Source of the DNA: Shewanella sediminis HAW-EB3
GTDB lineage: Bacteria; Pseudomonadota; Gammaproteobacteria; Enterobacterales; Shewanellaceae
Direction: 5' to 3'
Length of the DNA stretch: 64,000 bases
NCBI RefSeq assembly: GCF_000018025.1
Contig: NC_009831.1
Span: 2,232,001-2,296,000 of the forward strand
Shown here: positions 1 through 7,081 of the stretch, piece after piece
Layout: the number at the start of each line of letters is the position of its first letter
Numbering within the stretch: the first letter of the stretch is position 1
Notes under the pieces: model-generated
Database searches by the model: none
What the model was told of the DNA's origin: nothing
Seen by the model: only the letters and a program-made list of their open reading frames with translations
Translations under genes and position numbers: made by a program

Positions 1-308
1 TTCCTTTGCTAGCGACCATAGGTTCAACGAGTCCTTATATCGGCTTATTTGGCACGGTATGGGGGATCATGAACTCCTTCATCGCCCTTGGTGCAGTCGA
101 AAATGCGACGCTTGCCATGGTCGCGCCAGGTATTGCTGAGGCATTGATTGCTACGGCGATGGGCTTATTTGCCGCTATTCCTGCCGTTATTGCTTATAAC
201 CGCTTTACCACTCAGGTCGATAGTATTGAGATGTCCTATGCAAACTTCATGGAGGAGTTTTCAAGTATTTTACACCGCCAAGCGTACAGCGAAAAGGATG
301 AAGGCTAA
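1..308 (+). CDS. tolQ: TolQ proton-channel subunit, C-terminal part (5' end outside window)
   Basis: About the last 102 residues of TolQ, the inner-membrane subunit that with TolR converts proton-motive force into movement of TolA during envelope constriction. The open frame runs in from the left edge. It contains the glycine-rich second membrane segment ([13 protein letters not shown]) and the third (about 45-67 of the visible part, [19 protein letters not shown]), both typical of the TolQ/ExbB/MotA family. Its stop codon overlaps the tolR ATG by one base (TAATG), which implies translational coupling. The order tolQ-tolR-tolA-tolB-pal-cpoB that follows removes doubt with ExbB. Confidence 0.95.
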   Translation, partial: PLLATIGSTSPYIGLFGTVWGIMNSFIALGAVENATLAMVAPGIAEALIATAMGLFAAIPAVIAYNRFTTQVDSIEMSYANFMEEFSSILHRQAYSEKDEG

Positions 309-742
309 TGCAGCAGGGCTATCAGCGAAAGCGCCGTCGTCCGGTGGCTGAGATCAATGTGGTGCCATACATCGACGTGATGTTGGTCTTGTTGATTATT
401 TTCATGGTGACAGCCCCCATCGTGACTCAGGGGGTTAAAGTCGATCTTCCTCAAGCCTCTTCGGAGGCTTTACCCGCAGACAGTAAACCACCCGTTGTGG
501 CTTCAATCGATGCCGATGGGGATTATTTTCTGGATGTAGGGAGCTCAAGCGATCGACAAACACTCGATTTAGAAGAGATCGCAATCAGAGTTGGGGCCAT
601 TATTCAGCTAGAGCCGGAGCGCCCGGTTGTGGTCAAAGCCGATAGAAGCATCGCTTATGAGAAGGTCATTCAGCTCATGGTGACCTTACAAGGTGCCGGT
701 GTGCCTTCGGTCGGGTTGATGACAGATTCACCTGAGGAGTAG
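308..742 (+). CDS. tolR: TolR, Tol-Pal proton-channel subunit
   Basis: 144 residues, the usual length for TolR (ExbD/TolR family). A short basic cytoplasmic N-terminus (QRKRRR) precedes the single membrane helix at about residues 19-40. That helix carries the Asp expected to conduct protons at position 23 (VPYIDVML), the same number as in E. coli TolR. The rest (about 45-144) is the periplasmic dimerisation domain. The ATG overlaps the tolQ stop, and tolA starts four bases downstream, so the three form one translationally linked unit. TolR works with TolQ to energise TolA. Confidence 0.96.
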   Translation: MQQGYQRKRRRPVAEINVVPYIDVMLVLLIIFMVTAPIVTQGVKVDLPQASSEALPADSKPPVVASIDADGDYFLDVGSSSDRQTLDLEEIAIRVGAIIQLEPERPVVVKADRSIAYEKVIQLMVTLQGAGVPSVGLMTDSPEE

Positions 743-745
743 TCG

Positions 746-1705
746 GTGACAGATAAAGCAAATTTTACGTTACCTCTGGTGATTTCAGCTGGCATTCATA
801 TTGGCGTGTTAGTTATTCTCGCATTGGGTGTCGATTTTTCTGAACCCCCAAAACCTCAGCCACAGGCGAGTGCCCCTGCTGTACAAGCCGTTGTGGTGGA
901 TCAGAAAAAAGTGGCTCAGCACGTTGAGAGACTTAAAGCCGAAAAAAGAGAAACTGAGCGCAAGGAGAAAGCCAGACAAGATGATTTAGAGCTTAAGGCG
1001 AAGGAAGCTCGCCAGGAGCGAGAGCGTGAACAGGCTCAAATTAAAAAGCTCGAAAAACAACGTAAGCAAAAAGAGATAGAAACGAAAAATGCCGCAGCGG
1101 CTGCAAAGGCGGCTCAATTAAAAGAGAAGCAAGCCAAGGATAAAGCACAAAAAGCAGAAGCTGACAGAAAACAGAAAGAGAAAGAACGCAAAGCCTCTGA
1201 AGTGGCAGCAAAAAAAGCCGCTGAAAAACGTAAGCAGGAAGAAGCTGCGGCGAAAAAAGCAGCCGATGAGCGTAAGCGTAAAGAGGAGGCGGAACGCAAA
1301 CGTAAGGCTGAAGCCGAGCGTAAGCGCAAAGCTGAGGAGCAGGCTCGTCAACAGCAAGAGCAGATGATGCAAGATGCCTTAGCTGCCGAGCAGGCCGCAC
1401 TGTCTCAGACACGTAATAAGCAAGTAATGACTGAAGTTCAGCGTTATACCAGCATGATTAGGGCGACTATTCAGCGAAACCTTGTTGTCGATGAGTCGAT
1501 GCGAGGTAAGAGCTGTCGTATATTTATTCGTTTAGCGAATGACGGGTTTGTCACCGCCAATAAAATATTGTCGGGTGATCCGGTTGTATGCCGAGCGACT
1601 AAAACGGCGATAAATAAAGCCGGTCGGTTGCCTGTGTCGAGTGAGCCAGATGTTTATAACAAATTAAAAGAGATTAATTTAACTGTTCAACCTGAATTTA
1701 ATTAA
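746..1705 (+). CDS. tolA: TolA, energy-transducing envelope protein
   Basis: 319 residues with a GTG start four bases after tolR. Three-domain TolA layout: an N-terminal membrane anchor (about 7-30) with the S-x3-H motif (Ser14, His18) that contacts TolQ/TolR; a long, highly charged Lys/Ala/Glu/Arg-rich helical stalk (about 50-215) that spans the periplasm; and a C-terminal globular domain (about 225-319) with two cysteines in the expected disulphide region (CRIFIRL and VVCRATK). The repetitive stalk produces several long antisense open frames, which I treat as artefacts of its biased composition. TolA couples proton-motive force to Pal relocation. Confidence 0.96.
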   Translation: MTDKANFTLPLVISAGIHIGVLVILALGVDFSEPPKPQPQASAPAVQAVVVDQKKVAQHVERLKAEKRETERKEKARQDDLELKAKEARQEREREQAQIKKLEKQRKQKEIETKNAAAAAKAAQLKEKQAKDKAQKAEADRKQKEKERKASEVAAKKAAEKRKQEEAAAKKAADERKRKEEAERKRKAEAERKRKAEEQARQQQEQMMQDALAAEQAALSQTRNKQVMTEVQRYTSMIRATIQRNLVVDESMRGKSCRIFIRLANDGFVTANKILSGDPVVCRATKTAINKAGRLPVSSEPDVYNKLKEINLTVQPEFN

Positions 1706-1715
1706 AAGGAGTCAT

Positions 1716-3044
1716 ATGAAGACTTTTGGAAAATGGCTCGTCTTAGGGCTGGTTATATTAAGCTCACCTGTAAGAGCGGCACTGGATATCGTGATAACCG
1801 AAGGTATCGATGCGGCGAGGCCTATCGCAGTGGTTCCTTTTGTCTGGCAAGGGCAGGGACCCGCACCGCAGCAGATCTCTGATGTCGTTATGTCTGATCT
1901 GACTCGAAGTGGCACGTTTAAAACCTTGGATGAGCTGAGTCTGCCGCAACGAAACATTAGTGCTATTTCTCAGTTTCAAGCTAAAGATTGGGCGAATGTT
2001 GGTGCCGAAGCTGTGGTCATGGGGGCGATTAAGCCTTATGGCGAAGATAAATATTTGGTGAGCTTCGACCTGGTCGATCTTGTAAAAGCACAGATGCAAT
2101 CGGGTACGGGCCCTCAGTCAAAACAGGAGTTCTTGATTGATAGTCGCGAAACCGTTATTTCATCTGCTCAGTTCAGACAATATGGTCACCGCATTAGTGA
2201 TATTATCTACGAAAAGCTAACGGGTATCCGTGGTGCTTTCTTGACTCGCATTGCTTATGTTGTCGTTAAGCATGGTGAGAAGTCACCGTACCAGTTGATG
2301 ATTTCAGATTACGACGGGCATAATGAACAGATGCTGTTACGCTCTCCGGAGCCCTTGATGTCACCATCATGGTCGCCCGATGGACGACAGCTTGCTTATG
2401 TGAGTTTCGAAAACAAAAAAGCGGAAATTTTCATACAGGATATTTATACGCAATCTAGAAGTAAAATTACCAGCTTTGCCGGAATCAATGGCGCCCCTGT
2501 TTTTTCTCCCGATGGAAAAAAACTGGCTTTGACTCTGTCTAAAGACGGCCAACCTGAGATTTATGTCGTTGATATCAGCACTAAAGCACTTAAACGTGTC
2601 ACAAATCATTATGCTATCGATACAGAGGCATCTTGGTTTCCTGATGGAAAATCTTTGATCTTCACCTCGGAGCGCGGCGGTCGCCCTCAAATTTACAAAG
2701 TGACACTGGCCTCTGGTAAGGTGCAAAGAATGACATTTGAAGGGGAGTGGAACTTAGGTGGTTCAATTCTACCTGATGGTCGAAGCATGATTTTTGTGAA
2801 CAGAACAAATGGTAAATATAATATTGCCAGAATGGATCTGGAAACACGCTTTATGCAGGTACTGACATCGACACGTCTTGATGAATCACCTAGCGTAGCA
2901 CCAAATGGAACTATGGTGATTTACGGAACGACCTACCAAGGTAAGCAAGTTTTAGCAGCGGTTTCAACGGATGGACGATTTAAAGCCCGACTGCCAACGG
3001 GTCAAGGGGAAGTTAAATCACCTTCTTGGTCACCTTTTCTCTAA
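1716..3044 (+). CDS. tolB: TolB, periplasmic beta-propeller of the Tol-Pal system
   Basis: 442 residues, preceded by a good AGGAG ribosome site at 1707-1711. An N-terminal signal peptide (1-21, likely cut after VRA before ALDIV) exports it to the periplasm. Residues about 22-160 form the N-terminal alpha/beta domain that binds TolA. The rest is a six-bladed propeller with repeated SPDG/FSPDGK/FPDGKS motifs (from about residue 215), the face that binds Pal. The length matches the family (about 430). It is co-transcribed between tolA and pal. Confidence 0.97.
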   Translation: MKTFGKWLVLGLVILSSPVRAALDIVITEGIDAARPIAVVPFVWQGQGPAPQQISDVVMSDLTRSGTFKTLDELSLPQRNISAISQFQAKDWANVGAEAVVMGAIKPYGEDKYLVSFDLVDLVKAQMQSGTGPQSKQEFLIDSRETVISSAQFRQYGHRISDIIYEKLTGIRGAFLTRIAYVVVKHGEKSPYQLMISDYDGHNEQMLLRSPEPLMSPSWSPDGRQLAYVSFENKKAEIFIQDIYTQSRSKITSFAGINGAPVFSPDGKKLALTLSKDGQPEIYVVDISTKALKRVTNHYAIDTEASWFPDGKSLIFTSERGGRPQIYKVTLASGKVQRMTFEGEWNLGGSILPDGRSMIFVNRTNGKYNIARMDLETRFMQVLTSTRLDESPSVAPNGTMVIYGTTYQGKQVLAAVSTDGRFKARLPTGQGEVKSPSWSPFL

Positions 3045-3077
3045 TATATTAACGATAAAGAATAATAAGGATTAAAA

Positions 3078-3617
3078 ATGGATCTCAATAAGCTGTTTAA
3101 AGCGATGCTGGTTGCTCTTCCTATCATGGCTATCAGCGCTTGTAGTTCAACTTCTGAGTCTGAAACCGATGCGACTAGCTCAACTTCAGGTTCTGGAAGC
3201 GAATTATCAACGGGTAGTGGAGTAGAAACTGGCGGTGTTGCGCCAATACTAACGCCAGAAGAACAACAGCGTTTGAAGTACCAAGAGCTACGTAAAGAGC
3301 ATGTCATCTATTTCGATTTCGATCGTAGTTCTGTTTCTATGCAATTTGCCGAAGTATTACAGGCTCATGGCAACTACCTGGTAGAACATCCTAATGTTCG
3401 CTTAATGATTGAGGGACATGCCGACGAGCGTGGTACTCCAGAGTACAATATTGCACTTGGCGAAAGACGTGCTAAAGCTGTGGCAAAGTACCTACAAGGT
3501 ATGGGCGTATTGCCAAGTCAGATGAGTATCGTGAGCTACGGTGAAGAAAAACCACTCGATATGTCTCGTACAGACGATGGTTTTGCCATTAACCGTAGAG
3601 CTGTCTTAGTTTATTAA
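3078..3617 (+). CDS. pal: Pal, peptidoglycan-associated outer-membrane lipoprotein
   Basis: 179 residues. The signal peptide ends in a lipobox (ISAC), with lipidated Cys at position 22. A Ser/Thr/Gly-rich linker (about 23-60) leads to the OmpA-like peptidoglycan-binding domain (about 73-179), including YFDFDRSSV and the peptidoglycan-binding IEGHADERGTPEYN segment. Pal ties the outer membrane to the cell wall and is released by TolB. An AAGGA ribosome site precedes the ATG. Gene order and length fit Pal rather than a generic OmpA-like lipoprotein. Confidence 0.97.
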   Translation: MDLNKLFKAMLVALPIMAISACSSTSESETDATSSTSGSGSELSTGSGVETGGVAPILTPEEQQRLKYQELRKEHVIYFDFDRSSVSMQFAEVLQAHGNYLVEHPNVRLMIEGHADERGTPEYNIALGERRAKAVAKYLQGMGVLPSQMSIVSYGEEKPLDMSRTDDGFAINRRAVLVY

Positions 3618-3637
3618 TTTAGTTGTTAAGGTTTTTT

Positions 3638-4366
3638 ATGAAAAGTGCCGTATTAACTACGGCAATTCTTCTCAGTATCGGTGTGGCAACTGCTGCACCC
3701 GCTCCGGTTGCTGATGCAACCGGTGGTTCAAACGATGAAAGAATTGCGCGTTTAGAAAGGATCTTAAAGGCGAAGCAGCAATCTGAGTTTCAGACGCAGC
3801 AACGCTTGGATGTGTTGCAGCAAGAGGTGCTTGACCTGCGTGGTCTGAATGAGCAACAAAGCTATCAAATTGAACAGATGTTGCAGCGTCAACGTCAGCT
3901 CTATGAAGATATTGCCAATCTATCGGCCAAGCCAACGCAGCTCCCTGCAGTCACTTCATCTTCAGAGGTTAACCCTTCTGCATCATCTACGTTAGGTGAA
4001 ACAGCGAGCTATGAGCATGCTGTTAACTTGGTTCTTAAGCAAAGAAAGTATGATGAAGCGATTCCGGCCTTTAGTGATTTTATCAAGCAATACCCAAATT
4101 CGACTTATGCGGCTAACGCTAATTACTGGTTAGGGCAGCTTTTATATAATAAAGGGGAGTTTGTCACGGCTAAGAAGGCGTTTGAAACGGTAGTAAATCA
4201 ATTTTCTGAGTCTAATAAGCGCGGAGACAGCTTGGTTAAGCTAGGAATGATCGCTGAGAAGACTGGAAATATCTCTTCGGCTAAAGTTTATTACCAGAAA
4301 GTCGTCAAAGAGTACGCAAATAGTGCCGCAGCACGTATTGCGAAGCAGCAGTTGGCTGCTCTTTAA
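3638..4366 (+). CDS. cpoB: CpoB (YbgF), periplasmic coordinator of PBP1B and Tol
   Basis: 242 residues from the ATG at 3638. An upstream TTG at 3623 is in frame, but the ATG has the TAAGG ribosome site and yields a clean signal peptide (MKSAVLTTAILLSIGVATA), so I prefer it. Residues about 30-90 are Gln-rich and predicted to be a trimerising coiled coil. About 120-242 hold TPR-like repeats (YEHAVNLVLKQRKYDEA, YWLGQLLYNKGEF). It is the last gene of the tol-pal operon. CpoB links septal peptidoglycan synthesis to outer-membrane constriction. Confidence 0.93.
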   Translation: MKSAVLTTAILLSIGVATAAPAPVADATGGSNDERIARLERILKAKQQSEFQTQQRLDVLQQEVLDLRGLNEQQSYQIEQMLQRQRQLYEDIANLSAKPTQLPAVTSSSEVNPSASSTLGETASYEHAVNLVLKQRKYDEAIPAFSDFIKQYPNSTYAANANYWLGQLLYNKGEFVTAKKAFETVVNQFSESNKRGDSLVKLGMIAEKTGNISSAKVYYQKVVKEYANSAAARIAKQQLAAL

Positions 4367-4437
4367 TCTGAATTTATTCAAGAAACATACTCTTAGTCTG
4401 TTTTTCATGCAAACAACAAAAAATGCAAAATTTGCAC

Positions 4438-4465
4438 TTGCAAGAGAAGATGAAAAAGGTATTAT
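4438..4465 (+). promoter_or_regulatory. Sigma-70 promoter of the tRNA-Lys array
   Basis: TTGCAA (4438-4443) and TATTAT (4460-4465) are separated by 16 bp and followed by a GC-rich discriminator (AGGCGCCC). That combination is typical of stringently controlled stable-RNA promoters. It lies about 85 bp upstream of the first tRNA. The growth-rate control is an inference from the discriminator. Confidence 0.7.
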
Positions 4466-4548
4466 AGGCGCCCTTAGAGCGGCAGAGTCGCTTGAGGGTC
4501 TACGGATTAAGAAGTTTTAACTGTAGATTAAGTTCTTCGGAACTCGAT

Positions 4549-4624
4549 GGGTCGTTAGCTCAGTTGGTAGAGCAGTTGGCTTTTAACCAATTGGTCGAAG
4601 GTTCGAATCCTTCACGACCCACCA
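4549..4624 (+). tRNA. tRNA-Lys(UUU), copy 1
   Basis: 76 nt with encoded CCA. Anticodon loop CTTTTAA (anticodon TTT) on a GTTGG/CCAAT stem, standard T arm GGTTCGAATCC, and 7-bp acceptor GGGTCGT/ACGACCC. Nearly identical to E. coli tRNA-Lys, which also lies just downstream of the tol-pal/ybgF genes. First of ten intact copies; this one has the T4-A69 pair variant. Confidence 0.98.
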
Positions 4625-4694
4625 CTTCTTTGAAAGTGTACGATACTCAGGTTTGAGTCATAAGTCGTTAAATTCAAAGCGCAATACCAAGTAA

Positions 4695-4770
4695 GGGCCG
4701 TTAGCTCAGTTGGTAGAGCAGTTGGCTTTTAACCAATTGGTCGAAGGTTCGAATCCTTCACGGCCCACCA
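4695..4770 (+). tRNA. tRNA-Lys(UUU), copy 2
   Basis: 76 nt, identical to copy 1 except for the acceptor pair C4-G69 (GGGCCGT/ACGGCCC). CCA is encoded. It is followed at once by a short hairpin (CACTT/AAGTG). Confidence 0.98.
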
Positions 4771-4885
4771 CTTCTTTGAAAGTGAATAACTTAAGTCATG
4801 CTTTGGTTATTAAATTCAAAACCACTCTTCTGAAAGTGGACTCATCATTAAGGTGAATGAGCAAATTCAGAATGATTTACCAGAA

Positions 4886-4961
4886 GGGCCGTTAGCTCAG
4901 TTGGTAGAGCAGTTGGCTTTTAACCAATTGGTCGAAGGTTCGAATCCTTCACGGCCCACCA
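4886..4961 (+). tRNA. tRNA-Lys(UUU), copy 3
   Basis: 76 nt, C4-G69 acceptor variant, anticodon TTT, encoded CCA. The spacer before it is almost identical to the one before copy 5, showing unit duplication. Confidence 0.98.
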
Positions 4962-5026
4962 CTTTTTCTGAGGTGGATCTACTTAGCGTTTGAAAGTAGA
5001 TGAATTCAGACATGTAATACCAAGAA

Positions 5027-5102
5027 GGGCCGTTAGCTCAGTTGGTAGAGCAGTTGGCTTTTAACCAATTGGTCGAAGGTTCGAATCCTTCACGGCCCAC
5101 CA
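5027..5102 (+). tRNA. tRNA-Lys(UUU), copy 4
   Basis: 76 nt, C4-G69 acceptor variant, anticodon TTT, encoded CCA. Confidence 0.98.
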
Positions 5103-5217
5103 CTTCTTTGAAAGTGAATAACTTAAGTCATGCTTTGGTTATTAAATTCAAAACCACTCTTCCGAAAGTGGACTCATCATTAAGGTGAATGAGCAAATTC
5201 AGGATGATTTACCAGAA

Positions 5218-5293
5218 GGGCCGTTAGCTCAGTTGGTAGAGCAGTTGGCTTTTAACCAATTGGTCGAAGGTTCGAATCCTTCACGGCCCACCA
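5218..5293 (+). tRNA. tRNA-Lys(UUU), copy 5
   Basis: 76 nt, C4-G69 acceptor variant, anticodon TTT, encoded CCA. Followed by the spacer type that begins with the CCACTT/AGGTGG hairpin. Confidence 0.98.
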
Positions 5294-5353
5294 CTTTTTC
5301 TGAGGTGGATCTATTTTTATAGTAGATGAATTCAGAAATGTAATACCAAGTAA

Positions 5354-5429
5354 GGGCCGTTAGCTCAGTTGGTAGAGCAGTTGGCTTTTAACCAATTGGT
5401 CGAAGGTTCGAATCCTTCACGGCCCACCA
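5354..5429 (+). tRNA. tRNA-Lys(UUU), copy 6
   Basis: 76 nt, C4-G69 acceptor variant, anticodon TTT, encoded CCA. Confidence 0.98.
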
Positions 5430-5465
5430 CTTCCTTTAAGTGACTAAAAATAAAGAAAGGTTGGA

Positions 5466-5563
5466 AAGATGTTAGCTCAGTTGATGCTTTATAATAAGAG
5501 CGCAGTTGGCTTTACTCTTAACTACCACATTGGTCGAAGGTTCGAATCCTTCACGGCCCACCA
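5466..5563 (+). pseudogene. Expanded-loop tRNA-Lys-like copy A
   Basis: 98-nt derivative of the lysine tRNA. The T arm, the 3' acceptor strand and CCA are intact. The D stem GCTC/GAGC is kept, but the D loop grows from 8 to 19 nt. The anticodon loop is enlarged (CTTTACTCTTAACTA, 15 nt), and the 5' acceptor strand (GAAAGAT) no longer pairs with ACGGCCC. It is unlikely to be a working tRNA. Copy B at 5863-5960 is almost identical. Confidence 0.75.
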
Positions 5564-5623
5564 CTTTTTCTGAGGTGGATCTATTTTTATAGTAGATGAA
5601 TTCAGAAATGTAATACCAAGTAA

Positions 5624-5699
5624 GGGCCGTTAGCTCAGTTGGTAGAGCAGTTGGCTTTTAACCAATTGGTCGAAGGTTCGAATCCTTCACGGCCCACCA
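5624..5699 (+). tRNA. tRNA-Lys(UUU), copy 7
   Basis: 76 nt, C4-G69 acceptor variant, anticodon TTT, encoded CCA. Confidence 0.98.
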
Positions 5700-5750
5700 C
5701 TTCTTTGAAAGTGTACGTTTTCGTAGAATTCAAAGCGCAATACCAAGTAC

Positions 5751-5826
5751 GGGTCGTTAGCTCAGTTGGTAGAGCAGTTGGCTTTTAACCAATTGGTCGA
5801 AGGTTCGAATCCTTCACGACCCACCA
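5751..5826 (+). tRNA. tRNA-Lys(UUU), copy 8
   Basis: 76 nt, T4-A69 acceptor variant as in copies 1 and 10, anticodon TTT, encoded CCA. Confidence 0.98.
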
Positions 5827-5862
5827 CTTCCTTTAAGTGGCTATAAATAAAGAAAGGTTGGA

Positions 5863-5960
5863 AAGATGTTAGCTCAGTTGATGCTTTATAATAAGAGCGC
5901 AGTTGGCTTTACTCTTAACTACCACATTGGTCGAAGGTTCGAATCCTTCACGACCCACCA
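5863..5960 (+). pseudogene. Expanded-loop tRNA-Lys-like copy B
   Basis: 98 nt, the same enlarged D and anticodon loops as copy A. It differs at the 3' acceptor strand (ACGACCC instead of ACGGCCC), and its 5' strand is equally unpaired. The A/B pair arose by duplication of a multi-gene unit or by gene conversion. Confidence 0.75.
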
Positions 5961-6020
5961 CTTTTTCTGAGGTGGATCTATTTTTATAGTAGATGAATTC
6001 AGAAATGTAATACCAAGTAA

Positions 6021-6096
6021 GGGCCGTTAGCTCAGTTGGTAGAGCAGTTGGCTTTTAACCAATTGGTCGAAGGTTCGAATCCTTCACGGCCCACCA
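6021..6096 (+). tRNA. tRNA-Lys(UUU), copy 9
   Basis: 76 nt, C4-G69 acceptor variant, anticodon TTT, encoded CCA. Confidence 0.98.
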
Positions 6097-6148
6097 CTTC
6101 CTTTGAAAGTGTACGTCTTCGTAGAATTCAAAGCGCAATACCAAGTAC

Positions 6149-6224
6149 GGGTCGTTAGCTCAGTTGGTAGAGCAGTTGGCTTTTAACCAATTGGTCGAAG
6201 GTTCGAATCCTTCACGACCCACCA
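6149..6224 (+). tRNA. tRNA-Lys(UUU), copy 10
   Basis: 76 nt, T4-A69 acceptor variant, anticodon TTT, encoded CCA. Last intact copy; only degenerate copies follow. Confidence 0.98.
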
Positions 6225-6298
6225 CTTTGGTGGCACTCCTCAGTTTTATCTAGTCTGCTAAATAATCCATCAAATAGAAATACTCCTTAAAACTATAT

Positions 6299-6386
6299 AG
6301 ATCGTTAGCGTAGTTGGCTTTACTCTTACTCTCTTTTTATAAATAGTCCACATTGGTCGAAGGTTCGAATTCTTCACGGCCCACCA
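6299..6386 (+). pseudogene. Degenerate tRNA-Lys-like copy C
   Basis: The D arm is largely lost (TTAGCG followed directly by TAGTTGGCTTT), and the anticodon region is replaced by a long pyrimidine-rich insert. The 3' end keeps the T arm, here with a mismatch (GAATTCTTC), plus acceptor strand and CCA. Copy E at 6628-6715 is the near-identical partner. Confidence 0.7.
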
Positions 6387-6456
6387 CTTCTTAGAAAGTG
6401 TACGATACTCAGATTTTAGTAATAAGTCGTTAGATTCAAAGCGCAATACCAAGTAC

Positions 6457-6553
6457 GGGTTGTTAGCTCAGTTGACTCTTTTAAAAACAACAGGCAGTTG
6501 GCTTTACTTTTTTAACCAATTGGTCGAAGGTTCGAATCCTTCACGGCCCACCA
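6457..6553 (+). pseudogene. Expanded-loop tRNA-Lys-like copy D
   Basis: 97 nt. The acceptor can still form with wobble pairs (GGGTTGT/ACGGCCC), and the T arm and CCA are intact. The D loop and the anticodon loop each carry an insert; the inserts hold the complementary runs TTAAAAA and TTTTTAA. Of the degenerate copies this is the only one with a pairable acceptor stem. Confidence 0.7.
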
Positions 6554-6627
6554 CTTTGGTGGCACTCCTCAGTTTTATCTAGTCTGCTAAATAATCCCTC
6601 AAATAGAAATACTCCTTAAAGCTATAT

Positions 6628-6715
6628 AGATCGTTAGCGTAGTTGGCTTTACTCTTACTCTCTTTTTATAAATAGTCCACATTGGTCGAAGGTTCGAATC
6701 CTTCACGGCCCACCA
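6628..6715 (+). pseudogene. Degenerate tRNA-Lys-like copy E
   Basis: Near-identical repeat of copy C together with its upstream flank (the stretch beginning GTGGCACTCC), but with an intact T stem (GAATCCTTC). The D arm is lost and the anticodon region replaced. Confidence 0.7.
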
Positions 6716-7081
6716 CTTTGGTGACATCCTTCAGATTTATCCAGTTACCTCATCTTAGTTAAATAACTCTTATACCGATTGGTATTAGATAGTAATCTCC
6801 ATTAAACAGAAAATGTGTCGTTAGCCCAGTTGACTTGCTCTTTCTTGCAATTTTTGTAGTCATTGTTCGAAAGTTAGCCCCATCTGACGTCATCACTACC
6901 AAACAAAATAGTTTCAATTTCCTCATCACTTACTCTTACAGTTTTTATCTTTTTAGAGTGCCAATAGTCAATTAGCACCTTCTGTAATACTTTTGATTGA
7001 TAGACGTTTTGCTAATGTTGATTGCTTGTTAACTCCGTCATATTGATTCTGATAATAATATAATGATGAGGGAGATAAACA
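6716..7081. other. Intergenic region between tRNA array and porin gene
   Basis: 366 bases with no credible gene. It holds tRNA remnant F and one copy of the palindromic repeat ATACCGATTGGTAT at 6772-6785. AT-rich sequence with a GAGGGAG ribosome site (about 7068-7074) leads into the porin ATG. I saw no clear terminator for the tRNA transcript. Confidence 0.6.
6815..6885 (+). pseudogene. Very decayed tRNA-Lys remnant F
   Basis: Recognisable only by GTGTCGTTAGCCCAGTTGA at the 5' side and a fragmentary TTCGAAAGTTAG at the T-arm position. It has no CCA and no anticodon stem. It marks the decayed right end of the array. Confidence 0.5.

Noticed and set aside
1041..1412. Antisense open frames across tolA
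   Set aside because: They mirror the biased Lys/Ala/Glu stalk on the other strand and have Leu/Phe/Arg-rich content without start signals.
4323..4520. 65-residue open frame between cpoB and the tRNAs
   Set aside because: It overlaps the end of cpoB, has no ribosome site and covers the tRNA promoter.
6270..6452. 60-residue minus-strand open frame within the degenerate tRNA region
   Set aside because: It is read antisense through tRNA-like sequence and has no ribosome site.
4549..6720. CRISPR-like array of regularly spaced repeats
   Set aside because: The repeats are complete tRNA-Lys sequences with cloverleaf pairing and encoded CCA, and the spacers are themselves repeated. There are no unique 30-40 nt spacers and no cas genes.
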